This document shows, in pieces, positions 35,124-44,941 of a stretch of DNA of 64,000 nucleotides (positions are counted from its first letter, which is position 1; every line of letters starts with the position of its first letter). A model generated the notes under the pieces. It made no database searches and was not told where the DNA came from. It saw nothing but the letters and a program-made list of their open reading frames with translations. The DNA lies in the NCBI RefSeq assembly GCF_010993705.1, contig NZ_WOFO01000003.1:1-64000 (forward strand), given 5' to 3'. Origin of the DNA: Cyclobacterium sp. SYSU L10401. GTDB lineage: Bacteria; Bacteroidota; Bacteroidia; Cytophagales; Cyclobacteriaceae. The translations under genes were made by a program, and so were the position numbers.

Positions 35124-38100
35124 ATGAAAAGAAACATACTTTACCTAATCAAGATGGTATCACGTCAACTCTTGTATGGATTGGTGCTTCAATCCCTGTT
35201 CCTGACCACCCTTCTGGCCAATGACACGGAAGCACAAATCAAACCCATCGATGAAACCTTTATCAGTCTCAGCAAAGCCGACTGGCCGATCGCAGCCATT
35301 ATCAAGGAATTGGAATCCAAAACCCAATTTCATGTGGTATTTGCAGACGATTTGATTGATCCTGACCAATCCATAACCGTTAAACCGGGTGAACACTCGG
35401 TGTATGCATTGCTCGCCGAAATCTCAAAAACAGCCCGGTTAAAGTTCAAACAGGTGAACCATACCATTTACGTAGGATCTCTGAGAAATATCCGGAAAAT
35501 AGATGCCCCTGCATCCGAGGTGGATGATCCGGTCAGCGGAGTAGTGAAAGATGCCAATGGGGAACCCATTCCCGGCGCAACAGTAGTGATTGAGGGGATG
35601 TCCACGGGGACGGTTACCGACATAGACGGTACCTTTCAATTGGATGTTCCGGAAGGTGGGGTGATCCTGATCTCTTTTATCGGGTACCAATCCCAGCGGG
35701 TTGAACCCGGAAACCGTACCCAACTGGAAATTACTTTAGCAGAGGATCAAACTTCCCTGGATGAGGTGGTGGTAGTAGGATATGGTGTTCAGGAGAAATT
35801 ATCCGTAACCAATTCACTGGCAGAAGTTTCCGGAGAGGTACTGGAAAGAAGGCCGGTAGCAGATTTCCAGCAATCCCTGCAGGGCTTTGCCCCGGGAGTG
35901 ACCGTGGTAGACCAGGGAGGAAGACCCGGTAACAACAATATAAATATCCGCATCAGGGGGATTACTACCTTGGGAAACAACAATCCCCTGATTATAGTAG
36001 ATGGCATCGAACAAAGGATCAACGATATCAATCCCAACGATATTGAATCGGTAACGGTCCTGAAAGATGCCTCCTCAGCTGCCATCTATGGATCAAGGGC
36101 TGCTAATGGGGTAATTCTGGTCACCACCAGAAGAGGAAAAGAAGGACAAATCCGTGTCGCTTACGACGGCTATTATGCGCTGCAGGACGTGACCAACCGT
36201 CCCGAACACATGGATGTGGAAAGTTACCTGCGATTGGAAAATGTGGCACATGCCAATGCAGGAAGGGCATTGCCCTATACCGATGCGGATATTCAGGAAT
36301 ATGTAGCCAATGCACCCAGCCCTGAGTTTCCCTTGCCATATCCCTACTGGCGAAGAGATGAACTGGGCATGTTGAAGGTAGCACCACAGCAAAATCATAC
36401 TCTTTCGGTAAGCGGTGGAGGGGAATCTTTTAGTGGCCGATTTAGCGTGCGTCGCCAAAGCATTGACGGGGTAGCTCCAAATTTCAGCGACAAGCTGAAT
36501 GAGTTCAGGATAAATCTGGATTTAAAAGCCTCAGAAAAAATACGGTTTTCCGGAGATTTAAACTACCGGACCAAAGAGTCTTTACAGCCTGCCGGATTGT
36601 CCACCTCCGGTGATGGCGAAGCCCGGGTATTTCAGTACATGCTGCACGCCAGTAAATTTTCCTGGCCCAGGTACGAAACCGGAGAGTATGGGCTGGGACC
36701 TCAGGTCAATAACCCACTCATTTTTGCAGAACTAACCGGCGACAGCCGAACGATCAATGATTATATTACCGGAAGTGTAAAGTTTGATTATGATATTTTG
36801 CCCGGCCTTACTTTCTCTACCCAGTATGCCATGCGGAATGATCATTCCCAGGTAAAAACATTTTCCAACCGCTATTTTAACCGGGACCCACTCAATGGCA
36901 GGGTGGCACAGCGCCAGGTCAACCGCCTTACCGAATTCAGAAGGTACCTGACAGAGTATACCCTGAATAGCCTTCTTACCTACCAGAAGGAGATCGGAGC
37001 CCACAAGTTTACAGGCTTATTGGGGTATTCTACCATTGACAACAAGAGCAATCAGGTAAGTGGCTTCCGGCAGGAATTTTACAACAACGATGTACAGTCC
37101 CTGAGTCAGGGTTCGGACGAAAACCGTGACGCCAATGGCTTTGATGCGGAATGGGGCTTGAGGTCCTATTTTGCGAGATTTAATTACAATTTTGGAAATA
37201 AATACTTCTTTGAACTCAATGGCCGTTACGATGGTTCCTCCAGATTCAGTGAAGACAACCGCTACAGCTTCTTCCCCTCTTTTTCTGCCGGTTGGAGGTT
37301 GTCAGAGGAAAATTTCTGGCTGGACCTGAAAGAGACCGTAAACGAATTTAAATTGCGTGGATCCAGGGGAGCTACAGGTAATCAGGCGGTAGATTTATAT
37401 ACCTTTTTTGAAACGCTAAGTGCCATCAATTACTCCTTTGATGAATCCGCCGCACAAGGTTTTGCCCAGTCCAATCTGGCCAACCAAAATCTTACCTGGG
37501 AAACCACCTATCAAACCAATATCGGTTTCGATATGGGGCTCTTTGATGACAGGTTGTCTTTAACTTTCGATTATTACAATAAACTTACAGATGGCATTCT
37601 GCTGCAACTGCCCATACCTGCCTTGATAGGCCTGGGAGCACCCGTGCAGAATGCCGGAAAGGTTAAAAATGAAGGTTATGAGATCGGCTTAAACCTGAGG
37701 GGAGGGCAAAAATTAACCTATGACTTAGGCTTCAATTTCAGTGACAATACCAACGAAGTAATGGACCTGGTAAATTCAGGGCCCTATATTTCGGGAGGCA
37801 CTACGGGTCCCCGCTTTATCATAGAAGAAGGATTACCGATCAATTCTCACTGGGGTTACCTGACAGAAGGTGTGTTTCAAACCCAGGAAGCAGCAGACAA
37901 TTATCCCACACTCCGACCTAATTCTGCCCCGGGGGATGTCAAATACCTGGATATGAACGAAGATGGTATCATCAATGAAGAGGACCACCAGTATCTTGGA
38001 TTGTCTTTTCCCAGATTTGATTTTGGGCTAAACGGTACGTTTACTTATGGCAACTTTGATTTATTCCTTCAGTTTCAGGGAGCGGCAGGGCATAAAACCA

Positions 38101-38486
38101 GATTGGACGGCGCTTTCCAACAAATTGCAACCTATGAAACTTTTACCCACGCCATTTACACAGACAATTACTGGACCCCGGAAAATCCAAATGCGGAATT
38201 TCCCCGGCCCATCAAAGGTGATGGCAGAAACTTCCAAACCTCTGATACGCAGCTGATCGATGCCTCTTACCTGAGGTTGAAAAACATCGTGTTGGGTTAC
38301 AATTTACCTTCCATGATTATAGATAAGCTCTCAGTAGAGCGGATTCGGTTGTTTTTGGGAGCTACTAATTTATTGACTTTTTCAGAACTTAATCGCTGGG
38401 ACCTGGATCCGGAAATTCCTTCCGGCAGGGGACAATATTATCCACAAGTGAGCATGTATTCATTAGGTGCCAATGTTAGATTCTAA
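35124..38486 (+). CDS. SusC/RagA-family TonB-dependent transporter of PUL 2
   Basis: A 1120-residue outer-membrane transporter. Signal segment (about 1-37), STN domain (46-118) for FecR signalling, Ig-like domain (135-225, PVSGVVKDANGEPIPGATVVIEG), hallmark DEVVVVGYGVQEKLSVTNSLAE, plug with VTVVDQGGRPGNNNINIRIRG and NNPLIIVDGIEQ, and a barrel ending VSMYSLGANVRF. It differs clearly from the PUL 1 SusC in the barrel, so it is expected to import a different oligosaccharide. susD follows after 12 bp. Confidence 0.97.
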   Translation: MKRNILYLIKMVSRQLLYGLVLQSLFLTTLLANDTEAQIKPIDETFISLSKADWPIAAIIKELESKTQFHVVFADDLIDPDQSITVKPGEHSVYALLAEISKTARLKFKQVNHTIYVGSLRNIRKIDAPASEVDDPVSGVVKDANGEPIPGATVVIEGMSTGTVTDIDGTFQLDVPEGGVILISFIGYQSQRVEPGNRTQLEITLAEDQTSLDEVVVVGYGVQEKLSVTNSLAEVSGEVLERRPVADFQQSLQGFAPGVTVVDQGGRPGNNNINIRIRGITTLGNNNPLIIVDGIEQRINDINPNDIESVTVLKDASSAAIYGSRAANGVILVTTRRGKEGQIRVAYDGYYALQDVTNRPEHMDVESYLRLENVAHANAGRALPYTDADIQEYVANAPSPEFPLPYPYWRRDELGMLKVAPQQNHTLSVSGGGESFSGRFSVRRQSIDGVAPNFSDKLNEFRINLDLKASEKIRFSGDLNYRTKESLQPAGLSTSGDGEARVFQYMLHASKFSWPRYETGEYGLGPQVNNPLIFAELTGDSRTINDYITGSVKFDYDILPGLTFSTQYAMRNDHSQVKTFSNRYFNRDPLNGRVAQRQVNRLTEFRRYLTEYTLNSLLTYQKEIGAHKFTGLLGYSTIDNKSNQVSGFRQEFYNNDVQSLSQGSDENRDANGFDAEWGLRSYFARFNYNFGNKYFFELNGRYDGSSRFSEDNRYSFFPSFSAGWRLSEENFWLDLKETVNEFKLRGSRGATGNQAVDLYTFFETLSAINYSFDESAAQGFAQSNLANQNLTWETTYQTNIGFDMGLFDDRLSLTFDYYNKLTDGILLQLPIPALIGLGAPVQNAGKVKNEGYEIGLNLRGGQKLTYDLGFNFSDNTNEVMDLVNSGPYISGGTTGPRFIIEEGLPINSHWGYLTEGVFQTQEAADNYPTLRPNSAPGDVKYLDMNEDGIINEEDHQYLGLSFPRFDFGLNGTFTYGNFDLFLQFQGAAGHKTRLDGAFQQIATYETFTHAIYTDNYWTPENPNAEFPRPIKGDGRNFQTSDTQLIDASYLRLKNIVLGYNLPSMIIDKLSVERIRLFLGATNLLTFSELNRWDLDPEIPSGRGQYYPQVSMYSLGANVRF

Positions 38487-38498
38487 ACAAGATGAGAG

Positions 38499-40085
38499 AT
38501 GAAAAAATATAGCAATATAAAAATATGGATTTCCATGGTGACCTTAGCATGGATGGGTTGCCAACCCGATTTGCTGGAAACCATACCAAATGATAGAATT
38601 TCAAAAGAAATATTCTGGCAAACCCTGGGGGATGCTGAATTTGCAGCCAATGCGGTTTATCCCACACTGGATGGGACCAGCATATTCTCCTATGATGGCC
38701 TGACGGATCATTTATTGACCAATCATCCCTTCAATGCCAATGTGGACTTGCAGCGGGGTTTTGGAACCATCGCCTCGGGTAGGTATTTCAGCGAATGGCA
38801 AAATGCTTATCGCGCTATCCGGAGAGCGAATGATTTCATGGATAACATCGACCAGGTAGAAGCCGAGGACCCGGCTGCGATCAACCGGCTGAAAGGCGAA
38901 GTCATGACGCTGAGGGCGTACCATTATATCAAGTTGGCCATGCTTTTTGGGGATGTGCCTCTACTTACCTCCGGGATTGACATAGAGACCGGAAGGTCTG
39001 TTACCCGTATTCCGGTAAATGAAATCTGGGATTTTGTAGCTGAGGAATTGAGCCAGGCAGCAGACTGGTTGCCCTACCAGAATGGTAGCAGGATAGGAAA
39101 GGGGGCAGCATTGGGGCTTCAGGCAAGGGCAATGCTCTATGCAGGCCGGTATGCCGAGGCTGCGTCAGCTGCTAAAACCATCATGGATAGTCAGGAATAC
39201 GCCTTGTATCCGGACTATTTTGAGCTATTTCAATACGAAGGGGAAAACAACCAGGAAGTGCTTTTGGCCAGAGAATTTGCTGCTGATGTCAATGCGCATA
39301 ATATTTATGCCTCAGCGGCTCCCTGGAGCCAGATTCCGGGTAGTTCGGGAAGCCTGTATGTCCCAACTCAGGCCATGATCGACCTGTATCCCATGGAAAA
39401 TGGATTGCCCATCACCCACCCCCAAAGTGGCTACGATCCACAAAACCCGTTGGAAAACAGGGATCCCAGGCTTTATCAATCCGTTTTCATTTCCGGTCGA
39501 ACACCCCTGCCGGATGGAGGAATATATGGTTCTACTCCCGGTACAGATGGATCGGATGCGGTACAGATTACCGTTTATTCTACCGCCACCGGGTACAATA
39601 TCCGGAAATACGTAGATGAAGAAGACTATTCGAATCCTTCAAACTCCGGGTTAAACATCATGCTGTTGCGCTATGCGGAGGTTTTACTGACCTACGCAGA
39701 GGCAAAGATCGAACTGGGCGAAATTGACCCAACTGTTTATGAGGCGATCAATGAAGTAAGGCAGCGGGAAAGTGTAGATTTGCCACCCATCACGCCTGAA
39801 ATGGCCTCTACGGCAAATGAATTAAGAGAACTAATCCGGACGGAAAGGTCGGTAGAACTGGCCTTCGAAGGGCTCCGGTTGTTTGACATCCGCAGGTGGC
39901 AGCTGGCAGAAGAGGTCATGCCAGGGGTACCAATGGGGCGCTTTTATGAAGAAGATGGGGAATGGAAACAACTACGCCTGGATGGATTTGACCGTTCCTT
40001 TGATCCAGCCAGGGATTACCTTTGGCCCATTCCTCAGCGAGAGCGGGAATTGAATACCAATCTGACACAAAATGCAGGTTATTGA
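38499..40085 (+). CDS. SusD/RagB-family glycan-binding lipoprotein of PUL 2
   Basis: A 528-residue surface lipoprotein; the lipid Cys is in LAWMGCQPDLLETIP. RagB-type helices: WQNAYRAIRRANDFMDNIDQV, LRAYHYIKLAMLFGDVPLL, RIGKGAALGLQARAMLYAGRYAEAA. The C-terminal block has MLLRYAEVLLTYAEAKIELGEID and ELIRTERSVELAFEGLRLFDIRRW, followed by the typical ending YLWPIPQRERELNTNLTQNAGY. It is the partner of the SusC immediately upstream. A strong terminator sits 6 bp after its stop, so downstream sulfatases need their own promoter or readthrough. Confidence 0.96.
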   Translation: MKKYSNIKIWISMVTLAWMGCQPDLLETIPNDRISKEIFWQTLGDAEFAANAVYPTLDGTSIFSYDGLTDHLLTNHPFNANVDLQRGFGTIASGRYFSEWQNAYRAIRRANDFMDNIDQVEAEDPAAINRLKGEVMTLRAYHYIKLAMLFGDVPLLTSGIDIETGRSVTRIPVNEIWDFVAEELSQAADWLPYQNGSRIGKGAALGLQARAMLYAGRYAEAASAAKTIMDSQEYALYPDYFELFQYEGENNQEVLLAREFAADVNAHNIYASAAPWSQIPGSSGSLYVPTQAMIDLYPMENGLPITHPQSGYDPQNPLENRDPRLYQSVFISGRTPLPDGGIYGSTPGTDGSDAVQITVYSTATGYNIRKYVDEEDYSNPSNSGLNIMLLRYAEVLLTYAEAKIELGEIDPTVYEAINEVRQRESVDLPPITPEMASTANELRELIRTERSVELAFEGLRLFDIRRWQLAEEVMPGVPMGRFYEEDGEWKQLRLDGFDRSFDPARDYLWPIPQRERELNTNLTQNAGY

Positions 40086-40090
40086 TTTGA

Positions 40091-40120
40091 AAATCCCTCC
40101 GGCTTTTTTCGGAGGGATTT
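40091..40120 (+). terminator. strong Rho-independent terminator after susD (PUL 2)
   Basis: AAATCCCTCCG (40091-40101) pairs with CGGAGGGATTT (40110-40120), 11 bp, loop GCTTTTTT, followed by more T residues. Confidence 0.92.
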
Positions 40121-40161
40121 TTTGTCTTTTTTGCACGTCAATACCATTAAATAATAGATCC

Positions 40162-41616
40162 ATGATTAAAAAACAGTTACTACTTGGGCTGTTACTCTTC
40201 GGCTGTATGGCCGGCTACGCCCAGTCCAGCGAAAAACCCAACATCCTGTTTATCATTTCCGATGACCTGACCACTACGGCGGTGTCTTCCTATGAGAACA
40301 GTGCCGGCTATACCCCCCATATAGACAGGCTGGCCAGTGAGGGTACGCGGTTTACACGGGCTTATTGTCAATATCCTGTCTGCGGTCCTTCCAGGGCGTC
40401 CATGATGTCGGGCTATTACCCGCATGCCACCGGTACCTTTGGCTATGTCAGTGGCCGGGAAAATATCGGACCGGAAAAGAAGATGTGGACCCAGCTGTTC
40501 AAGGAAAAAGGCTGGCATACCGCACGGGTAAGTAAGATCTTTCATATGGGAGTGCCTGGGGATATAGAAAAAGGCTCGAACGGTACGGATGATGAGGCTT
40601 CCTGGAACGAAAGATACAATAGCCGGGGGCCGGAATGGACCGCCGAAGGAGAGGCCGAACTGGTGCAAAATAATCCATTTGGACTATTGCCCAGAAAGGG
40701 TGGGAACGTCATGACCATAGTCAAAGCCGATGGAGATGATTTGGTGCACTCCGATGGGAAAACAGCGCAAAAAGCTTCTGAACTGATCCGTAAACTAAAA
40801 GATGAACCTTTCTTTCTGGCGGTGGGACTGGTGCGGCCCCATGTGCCCTTTGTGGCACCCAGAAATTACTTTGAGCGGTATCCCTATGAGCAAGTAGTGC
40901 TTCCGCCCAAGGTGTTGGGCGACTGGGATGATATTCCGGAGAAGGGTATCAATTACGTAACCACCCTTAATGCCAAGATGACGGAGGACCAACAGAAAAA
41001 GGCCATTGCCGGGTATTATGCTTCTGTAACGTATATGGACGCCCAGGTAGGTAAAATTTTACAAACCCTGGAAGAGGAAGGGCTGGAGGACAATACCATT
41101 GTGATCTTTACTTCTGATCATGGGTTTCACCTGGGGGAACATGATTTCTGGATGAAAGTCAGCTTAAAGGAAGAATCTTCCAGGGTGCCCCTGATCGTAA
41201 AAGTTCCTGGTAAAGAAGCACAGGTTTGTGATTCTTTTGTAGAGCTGATCGATTTGTATCCCACCATTGCCGAACTTTCGGGTATTGTCCCTGAGGATCA
41301 AATCCAGGGACTCAGTTTTGCACCCATGCTGGATGATCCGGACTACCAAACCAGGGATTTTGCCTTTTCAGTCAATGTCTGGAGAGGTACCCATACTTTC
41401 CTGATCAGGAATGAAAAATGGGCCTTTATCCAATATGGAGAAAATGGGGAAGAGGGAATGGAGCTGTTTGATATGGAAATTGATCCCAAGCAATATAACA
41501 ATCTGGCACATTATCCTGCCTATCAACAAAGGGTGGAGGTGATGCAGGAAATTCTCGGGCAAAAACTGCGGGAAATAAGGGAAAATGATTTACCGGAAAA
41601 GGAAAATAACTCTTAA
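40162..41616 (+). CDS. S1-family sulfatase (iduronate-2-sulfatase-like)
   Basis: A 484-residue exported sulfatase. The ATG at 40162 starts a Sec signal (IKKQLLLGLLLFGCMAGYAQ). Active-site C74 is in VCGPSRASMMSG, the CxPxR motif whose Cys must become formylglycine. Other motifs are FIISDD (metal Asp), PFFLAVGLVRPHVPFVAP, FTSDHGFHLGEHDFW and LYPTIAELSG. The LGEHDFWMKVSLKEESSRVPLIV segment is typical of the iduronate-2-sulfatase-like group (SulfAtlas S1_7 type), which also contains algal-polysaccharide sulfatases. It probably acts on oligosaccharides imported by the PUL 2 SusCD. Confidence 0.93.
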   Translation: MIKKQLLLGLLLFGCMAGYAQSSEKPNILFIISDDLTTTAVSSYENSAGYTPHIDRLASEGTRFTRAYCQYPVCGPSRASMMSGYYPHATGTFGYVSGRENIGPEKKMWTQLFKEKGWHTARVSKIFHMGVPGDIEKGSNGTDDEASWNERYNSRGPEWTAEGEAELVQNNPFGLLPRKGGNVMTIVKADGDDLVHSDGKTAQKASELIRKLKDEPFFLAVGLVRPHVPFVAPRNYFERYPYEQVVLPPKVLGDWDDIPEKGINYVTTLNAKMTEDQQKKAIAGYYASVTYMDAQVGKILQTLEEEGLEDNTIVIFTSDHGFHLGEHDFWMKVSLKEESSRVPLIVKVPGKEAQVCDSFVELIDLYPTIAELSGIVPEDQIQGLSFAPMLDDPDYQTRDFAFSVNVWRGTHTFLIRNEKWAFIQYGENGEEGMELFDMEIDPKQYNNLAHYPAYQQRVEVMQEILGQKLREIRENDLPEKENNS

Positions 41617-41625
41617 AAGAAGCGA

Positions 41626-41796
41626 ATGAAAATGAAATTGCGGATAAATAGCCTATTATTGGTTTTCTTTTATTCGGATTTACACCCCGACTTGGTTCGT
41701 AAAATGGAAGAACCTCATCGGCTGATCGAAGCGGAAATCAATAGCTATTTGGAAAGAGAGGAAAAGAAACCTAATTTTCAATCCCAAAATAAATAA
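41626..41796 (+). pseudogene. 56-codon reading frame, possible sulfatase remnant
   Basis: A short open frame between two sulfatases. Its first 15 residues look like a truncated signal peptide (MKMKLRINSLLLVFF). The rest (YSDLHPDLVRKMEEPHRL, then EAEINSYLEREEKKPNF) resembles the helical tail of an arylsulfatase. This suggests that the middle of a sulfatase gene was deleted, as at 30143-30812, here leaving the frame open. It could also be a genuine small exported protein. Homology is by eye only. Confidence 0.4.
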
Positions 41797-41803
41797 TCAT
41801 TTT

Positions 41804-43333
41804 ATGAAGAGAATCACCCAAAACCTGAAATACTTATTGCTCACCATTCTCCTCCCGGCGGCGGTTTCCTGCCAACCAGAAAGCCAGGAGCAAAGCGACA
41901 TATCCAAACCCAACGTGGTTTTACTTTTGGGGGATGATCATGGCTGGGATGAGACCGGCTACAATGGCCACCCTTACCTGCATACGCCAGTACTGGATGA
42001 AATGGCGGCCACAGGACTAAGAATGGATCGGTTTTATTCGGCTTCTCCGGTTTGTTCGCCCACCCGCGGAAGTATCATCACTGGAAGACACCCCAACCGA
42101 TATGGTACATTCACTCCGGGATATTCCATCAGACCTGAAGAAATCAGCATTGCCAGCTTGATGAAAGATAACGGCTATGCCACCGCACACTATGGCAAAT
42201 GGCACCTGGGCCCGGTGAAAACCGGATCCCCTACCAATCCTGCAGCCTTTGGTTTTGAGGAATACCTGTCTCATGACAATTTTTTTGAAATGGACCCGCC
42301 GCTTTCTCTCAATGGGGCAGCGCCCGTCGTGTTTGAGGGAGAGAGTTCTGAAATACTGATCCGTGAAGCCCGGAAATTTATGGATAAAGCCATGGAAGAA
42401 GACCGACCTTTTTTTGTGGTTATCTGGTATGGATCTCCCCACGAACCTTACAGTGGTACTCCGGAAGACCTGGCCTTGTATGACGACCTTCCGGAAGATT
42501 TTGGTGACCGCATGGTAAAGCTGACATCCAACGAAACGGGATCCCGGGTAGAACGCCTGCAAAGAGATGTGCTGCAAGAGCGTTTTGCAGAAATTACTGC
42601 CATGGACCGATCTATAGGCCAATTGAGAGATTACCTGCAGGAAAAAGGCCAACGGGACAATACCCTGCTTTGGTATTTTGGAGATAATGGTACCCCACAG
42701 GAGGGAAATGCTACCGTACCCTTCCGGGGGCAGAAGGGAAATGTCTATGAGGGAGGTGTCCGGGTACCTGCGGTACTGGAATGGCCTGCTAAAATCAATC
42801 AGCCCATGATCAATGATACCCATGCGGTTTCTTCTGATGTACTGCCAACCCTATTGGATATTGTTGGAGCGGACTTGCCTGAGCGACCCATAGATGGCAT
42901 CAGTTTATTGCCCATGCTGGAAAACAGGATGCACCAAAGACCGGAGCCCATTGCCTTCTGGAATGGCAGCCCCAGAAATGGTGGGGATGGCTTGGAAGAC
43001 TATATCGATCCCGAGCTCCAGAAAGGTACTACCCCCCTGGTGAAACTGATGAATGGCATTGCCACCAGAAACTTCAGAAATTTTCATCAAAGGGATATTC
43101 AGGAGGAAGATTTTTCGGGTCCCAGAGCTTTGCTGGACAAGCAATACAAGTTGGTGATTCACGGGGGAACAGGAGAGGATGCCAAAAGGGAATTGTTTGA
43201 TATCCGATCCGATCCTGCCGAAGAAAAGAATTTGATTGACAGCCAGGCGGAACTTGCCGGGAATATGGAAGACCAACTCAGGGAATGGCAACAATCGGTG
43301 TTGGAAAGTCTGACTGAAGCCGATTACGAATAA
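41804..43333 (+). CDS. S1-family sulfatase lipoprotein
   Basis: A 509-residue arylsulfatase-A-like enzyme. The lipobox PAAVSC (C23) anchors it to the envelope. Motifs: LLLGDDHGWDETGYNG with metal ligands, active-site C84 in VCSPTRGSIITGRHPNR, HYGKWHLGPVK, WYGSPHEPYSG, YFGDNGTPQEGN, and RGQKGNVYEGGVRVPAVLEWP. The C-terminal RELFDIRSDPAEEKNLID is complete. Its stop is 4 bp from the stop of the convergent GH10 gene. The closest type by motif is the Arylsulfatase A/GalNAc-6-sulfatase group; substrate unknown. Confidence 0.93.
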   Translation: MKRITQNLKYLLLTILLPAAVSCQPESQEQSDISKPNVVLLLGDDHGWDETGYNGHPYLHTPVLDEMAATGLRMDRFYSASPVCSPTRGSIITGRHPNRYGTFTPGYSIRPEEISIASLMKDNGYATAHYGKWHLGPVKTGSPTNPAAFGFEEYLSHDNFFEMDPPLSLNGAAPVVFEGESSEILIREARKFMDKAMEEDRPFFVVIWYGSPHEPYSGTPEDLALYDDLPEDFGDRMVKLTSNETGSRVERLQRDVLQERFAEITAMDRSIGQLRDYLQEKGQRDNTLLWYFGDNGTPQEGNATVPFRGQKGNVYEGGVRVPAVLEWPAKINQPMINDTHAVSSDVLPTLLDIVGADLPERPIDGISLLPMLENRMHQRPEPIAFWNGSPRNGGDGLEDYIDPELQKGTTPLVKLMNGIATRNFRNFHQRDIQEEDFSGPRALLDKQYKLVIHGGTGEDAKRELFDIRSDPAEEKNLIDSQAELAGNMEDQLREWQQSVLESLTEADYE

Positions 43334-43337
43334 GTCA

Positions 43338-44570
43338 TCAAGGCCGGGGGAATTCAATCCTCGTTTCTCCCCGGGCCTTGCGATGAGACAGTTCTTGTGA
43401 CTTCCCATCAACGGTTACCTGGTAATCTCCATAAAATGCTGGGATGGAAAATTTGCCCTCAGCATCTGTGGAACCAGTGGTTTCTGTCCACCAGGTATCA
43501 AATATCAACTCCTGATAGGCTTTTGCGGCCGGTTTGGCTTGCCAGTCCCGGGTGTAAAGGGAGGAGGCGGGGATCCAGTTGACTCCCTCCCAAAAGCCCC
43601 ACATGAGGATGCCTTCTACGGCAGGATGGGCAAAGCAAATGCGGTAATAATCCACCAGCTCAGCAGCATTTTCCTGCTCTTCTTCGGGACTCATTTTTAG
43701 GTCGGTGTCTGTGTAGAACTTGGACCGCTGACCGGGCATGTTGAATTCCGTGATCCGAATGGGCAATCCAAATTGGGCCAGGGAGTCCAGGCTGGCTTTC
43801 AGCGCCTGCCGGTCAAAGGTACTTCCATGCAGGTGACCCTGTACCCCTATGCCGGCAAGGGGCACGTCTTGTGACAACAGGCCCCGAATTTGTGCCAGGT
43901 AATCTTCCAGCCGGTTGCCGGTCAGGATATCGTAATCGTTGAGGTAAAGTTTGGCATCAGGATCTCCTTGCAGGACCCATTGGACCATTTTTGCCGTGAT
44001 ATCCGGCCCCAGCCGGTCTTCGTAATAATTGCCATGAATCATCTCATTGTTCAGGTCATACTCAACAAAACGGCCCCGGTAGCGGCGGGCGATGGATATG
44101 GCCCTTTCCTTAATGGTGCTTTCCAGCTCGGCATCGCTGAGCTCCTTCACCCAGGGCTGTACAAACTTGTCAATGCCCCAGAACAAATTATGTCCCCGAA
44201 GCGGTATGTTGTTTTCCTCCGTCCATTGCAGGATTCCCTCTACGGTTTGGTGGTTTACCTTTCCTTTTTCAGGTTCCATATTGGCCCATTTGAGGGCATT
44301 TTCAGTGACGGCACTGTTGAAGTTTTTCAAAAAATGGGCTTTGTATTCCTGAAGGTCATCCGGACTCATATTTCCGGAACCCAGCCCATTTGCAATCGCC
44401 GCTCCAAACCAGAATTCATGGGAAAGTTGCTTTACCGAAACCTCCGCCCCTGGACTGGCTTCGATGATGAGTTGGCCTTTTCGGTGCTGGTCTATGGACT
44501 GGTCAATGGATTGAGCAGTTAGGTTCAGGCTGAATAAAAGGAATAAGGCAAAAACAGTTATTCGAGTCAT
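43338..44570 (-). CDS. GH10 endo-beta-xylanase-like enzyme
   Basis: A 410-residue exported glycoside hydrolase family 10 enzyme, retaining, usually cleaving beta-1,4-xylan. A Sec signal (VFALFLLFSLNLTAQ) is followed by the barrel: NALKWANMEPEKG, LRGHNLFWG, acid/base E176 in YDLNNEMIHG, YLNDYDI, GVQGHLHG, nucleophile E275 in IRITEFNMPG, and GILMWGFWEGVNW. Its last 50 residues (SIPAFYGDYQVTVDG) form a small beta-type domain. It is antisense to the sulfatase cluster, and its 3' codons overlap a terminator hairpin. Xylose-containing sulfated glycans such as ulvan could be targets (inference). Confidence 0.92.
   Translation of the reverse strand: MTRITVFALFLLFSLNLTAQSIDQSIDQHRKGQLIIEASPGAEVSVKQLSHEFWFGAAIANGLGSGNMSPDDLQEYKAHFLKNFNSAVTENALKWANMEPEKGKVNHQTVEGILQWTEENNIPLRGHNLFWGIDKFVQPWVKELSDAELESTIKERAISIARRYRGRFVEYDLNNEMIHGNYYEDRLGPDITAKMVQWVLQGDPDAKLYLNDYDILTGNRLEDYLAQIRGLLSQDVPLAGIGVQGHLHGSTFDRQALKASLDSLAQFGLPIRITEFNMPGQRSKFYTDTDLKMSPEEEQENAAELVDYYRICFAHPAVEGILMWGFWEGVNWIPASSLYTRDWQAKPAAKAYQELIFDTWWTETTGSTDAEGKFSIPAFYGDYQVTVDGKSQELSHRKARGETRIEFPRP
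43340..43379. terminator. bidirectional terminator overlapping the GH10 3' end
   Basis: AAGGCCGGGGG (43340-43350) pairs with CCCCGGGCCTT (43369-43379) with one mismatch. It begins 7 bp after the sulfatase stop and lies inside the last codons of GH10. Confidence 0.65.
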
Positions 44571-44666
44571 GGTGGATTGGGTTTATAGGTTTGATTTCTG
44601 GACGTAATGTACGAATTTTTTAAATTTCCTTACAATTGACAAACCAGTTAGGAATACATTTAATTT

Positions 44667-44700
44667 AACTTTGCCAAAGTTCAAAAACTTTGGCAAAGTT
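44667..44700. repeat. REP hairpin, copy 1 (left end of RAYT island)
   Basis: AACTTTGCCAAAGTT (44667-44681) and AACTTTGGCAAAGTT (44686-44700) are perfect inverse complements around loop CAAA, followed by AGT. Each arm is itself a palindrome around one base (AACTTTG/CAAAGTT). The element contains TAACTTTG, a perfect -7 box, reading inward from both ends. Confidence 0.93.
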
Positions 44701-44916
44701 AGTAGAAAGGCAAACCAACAATTCAATCTGCTTCCTCGTTAGGGATTAATTTTTTAAAATTATAAGGTTGACAATAGTTGAAGAACAAAATAATAGGATG
44801 GTGAAGTGATAATTGGCAAAAAAATGATTTTCAAACTGGATTTGGTCAAAAATTCATTCTTAAATTTTTAAATTTTAGCAAAAAAAAGTAGTTTCAAGTG
44901 TGGATAAAAATAACGA

Positions 44917-44941
44917 CCCCGGCAGAATAAATCTACCGGGG
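44917..44941. repeat. GC-rich hairpin
   Basis: CCCCGG (44917-44922) and CCGGGG (44936-44941) around a 13-nt AT-rich loop, in an otherwise AT-rich gap. No T-run follows. Confidence 0.45.

Noticed and set aside
44667-44700. REP copy 1 as an ordinary Rho-independent terminator
   Set aside because: No T-run follows on either strand, the stem is AT-rich, and near-identical copies occur at 46334 and inside the RAYT gene.
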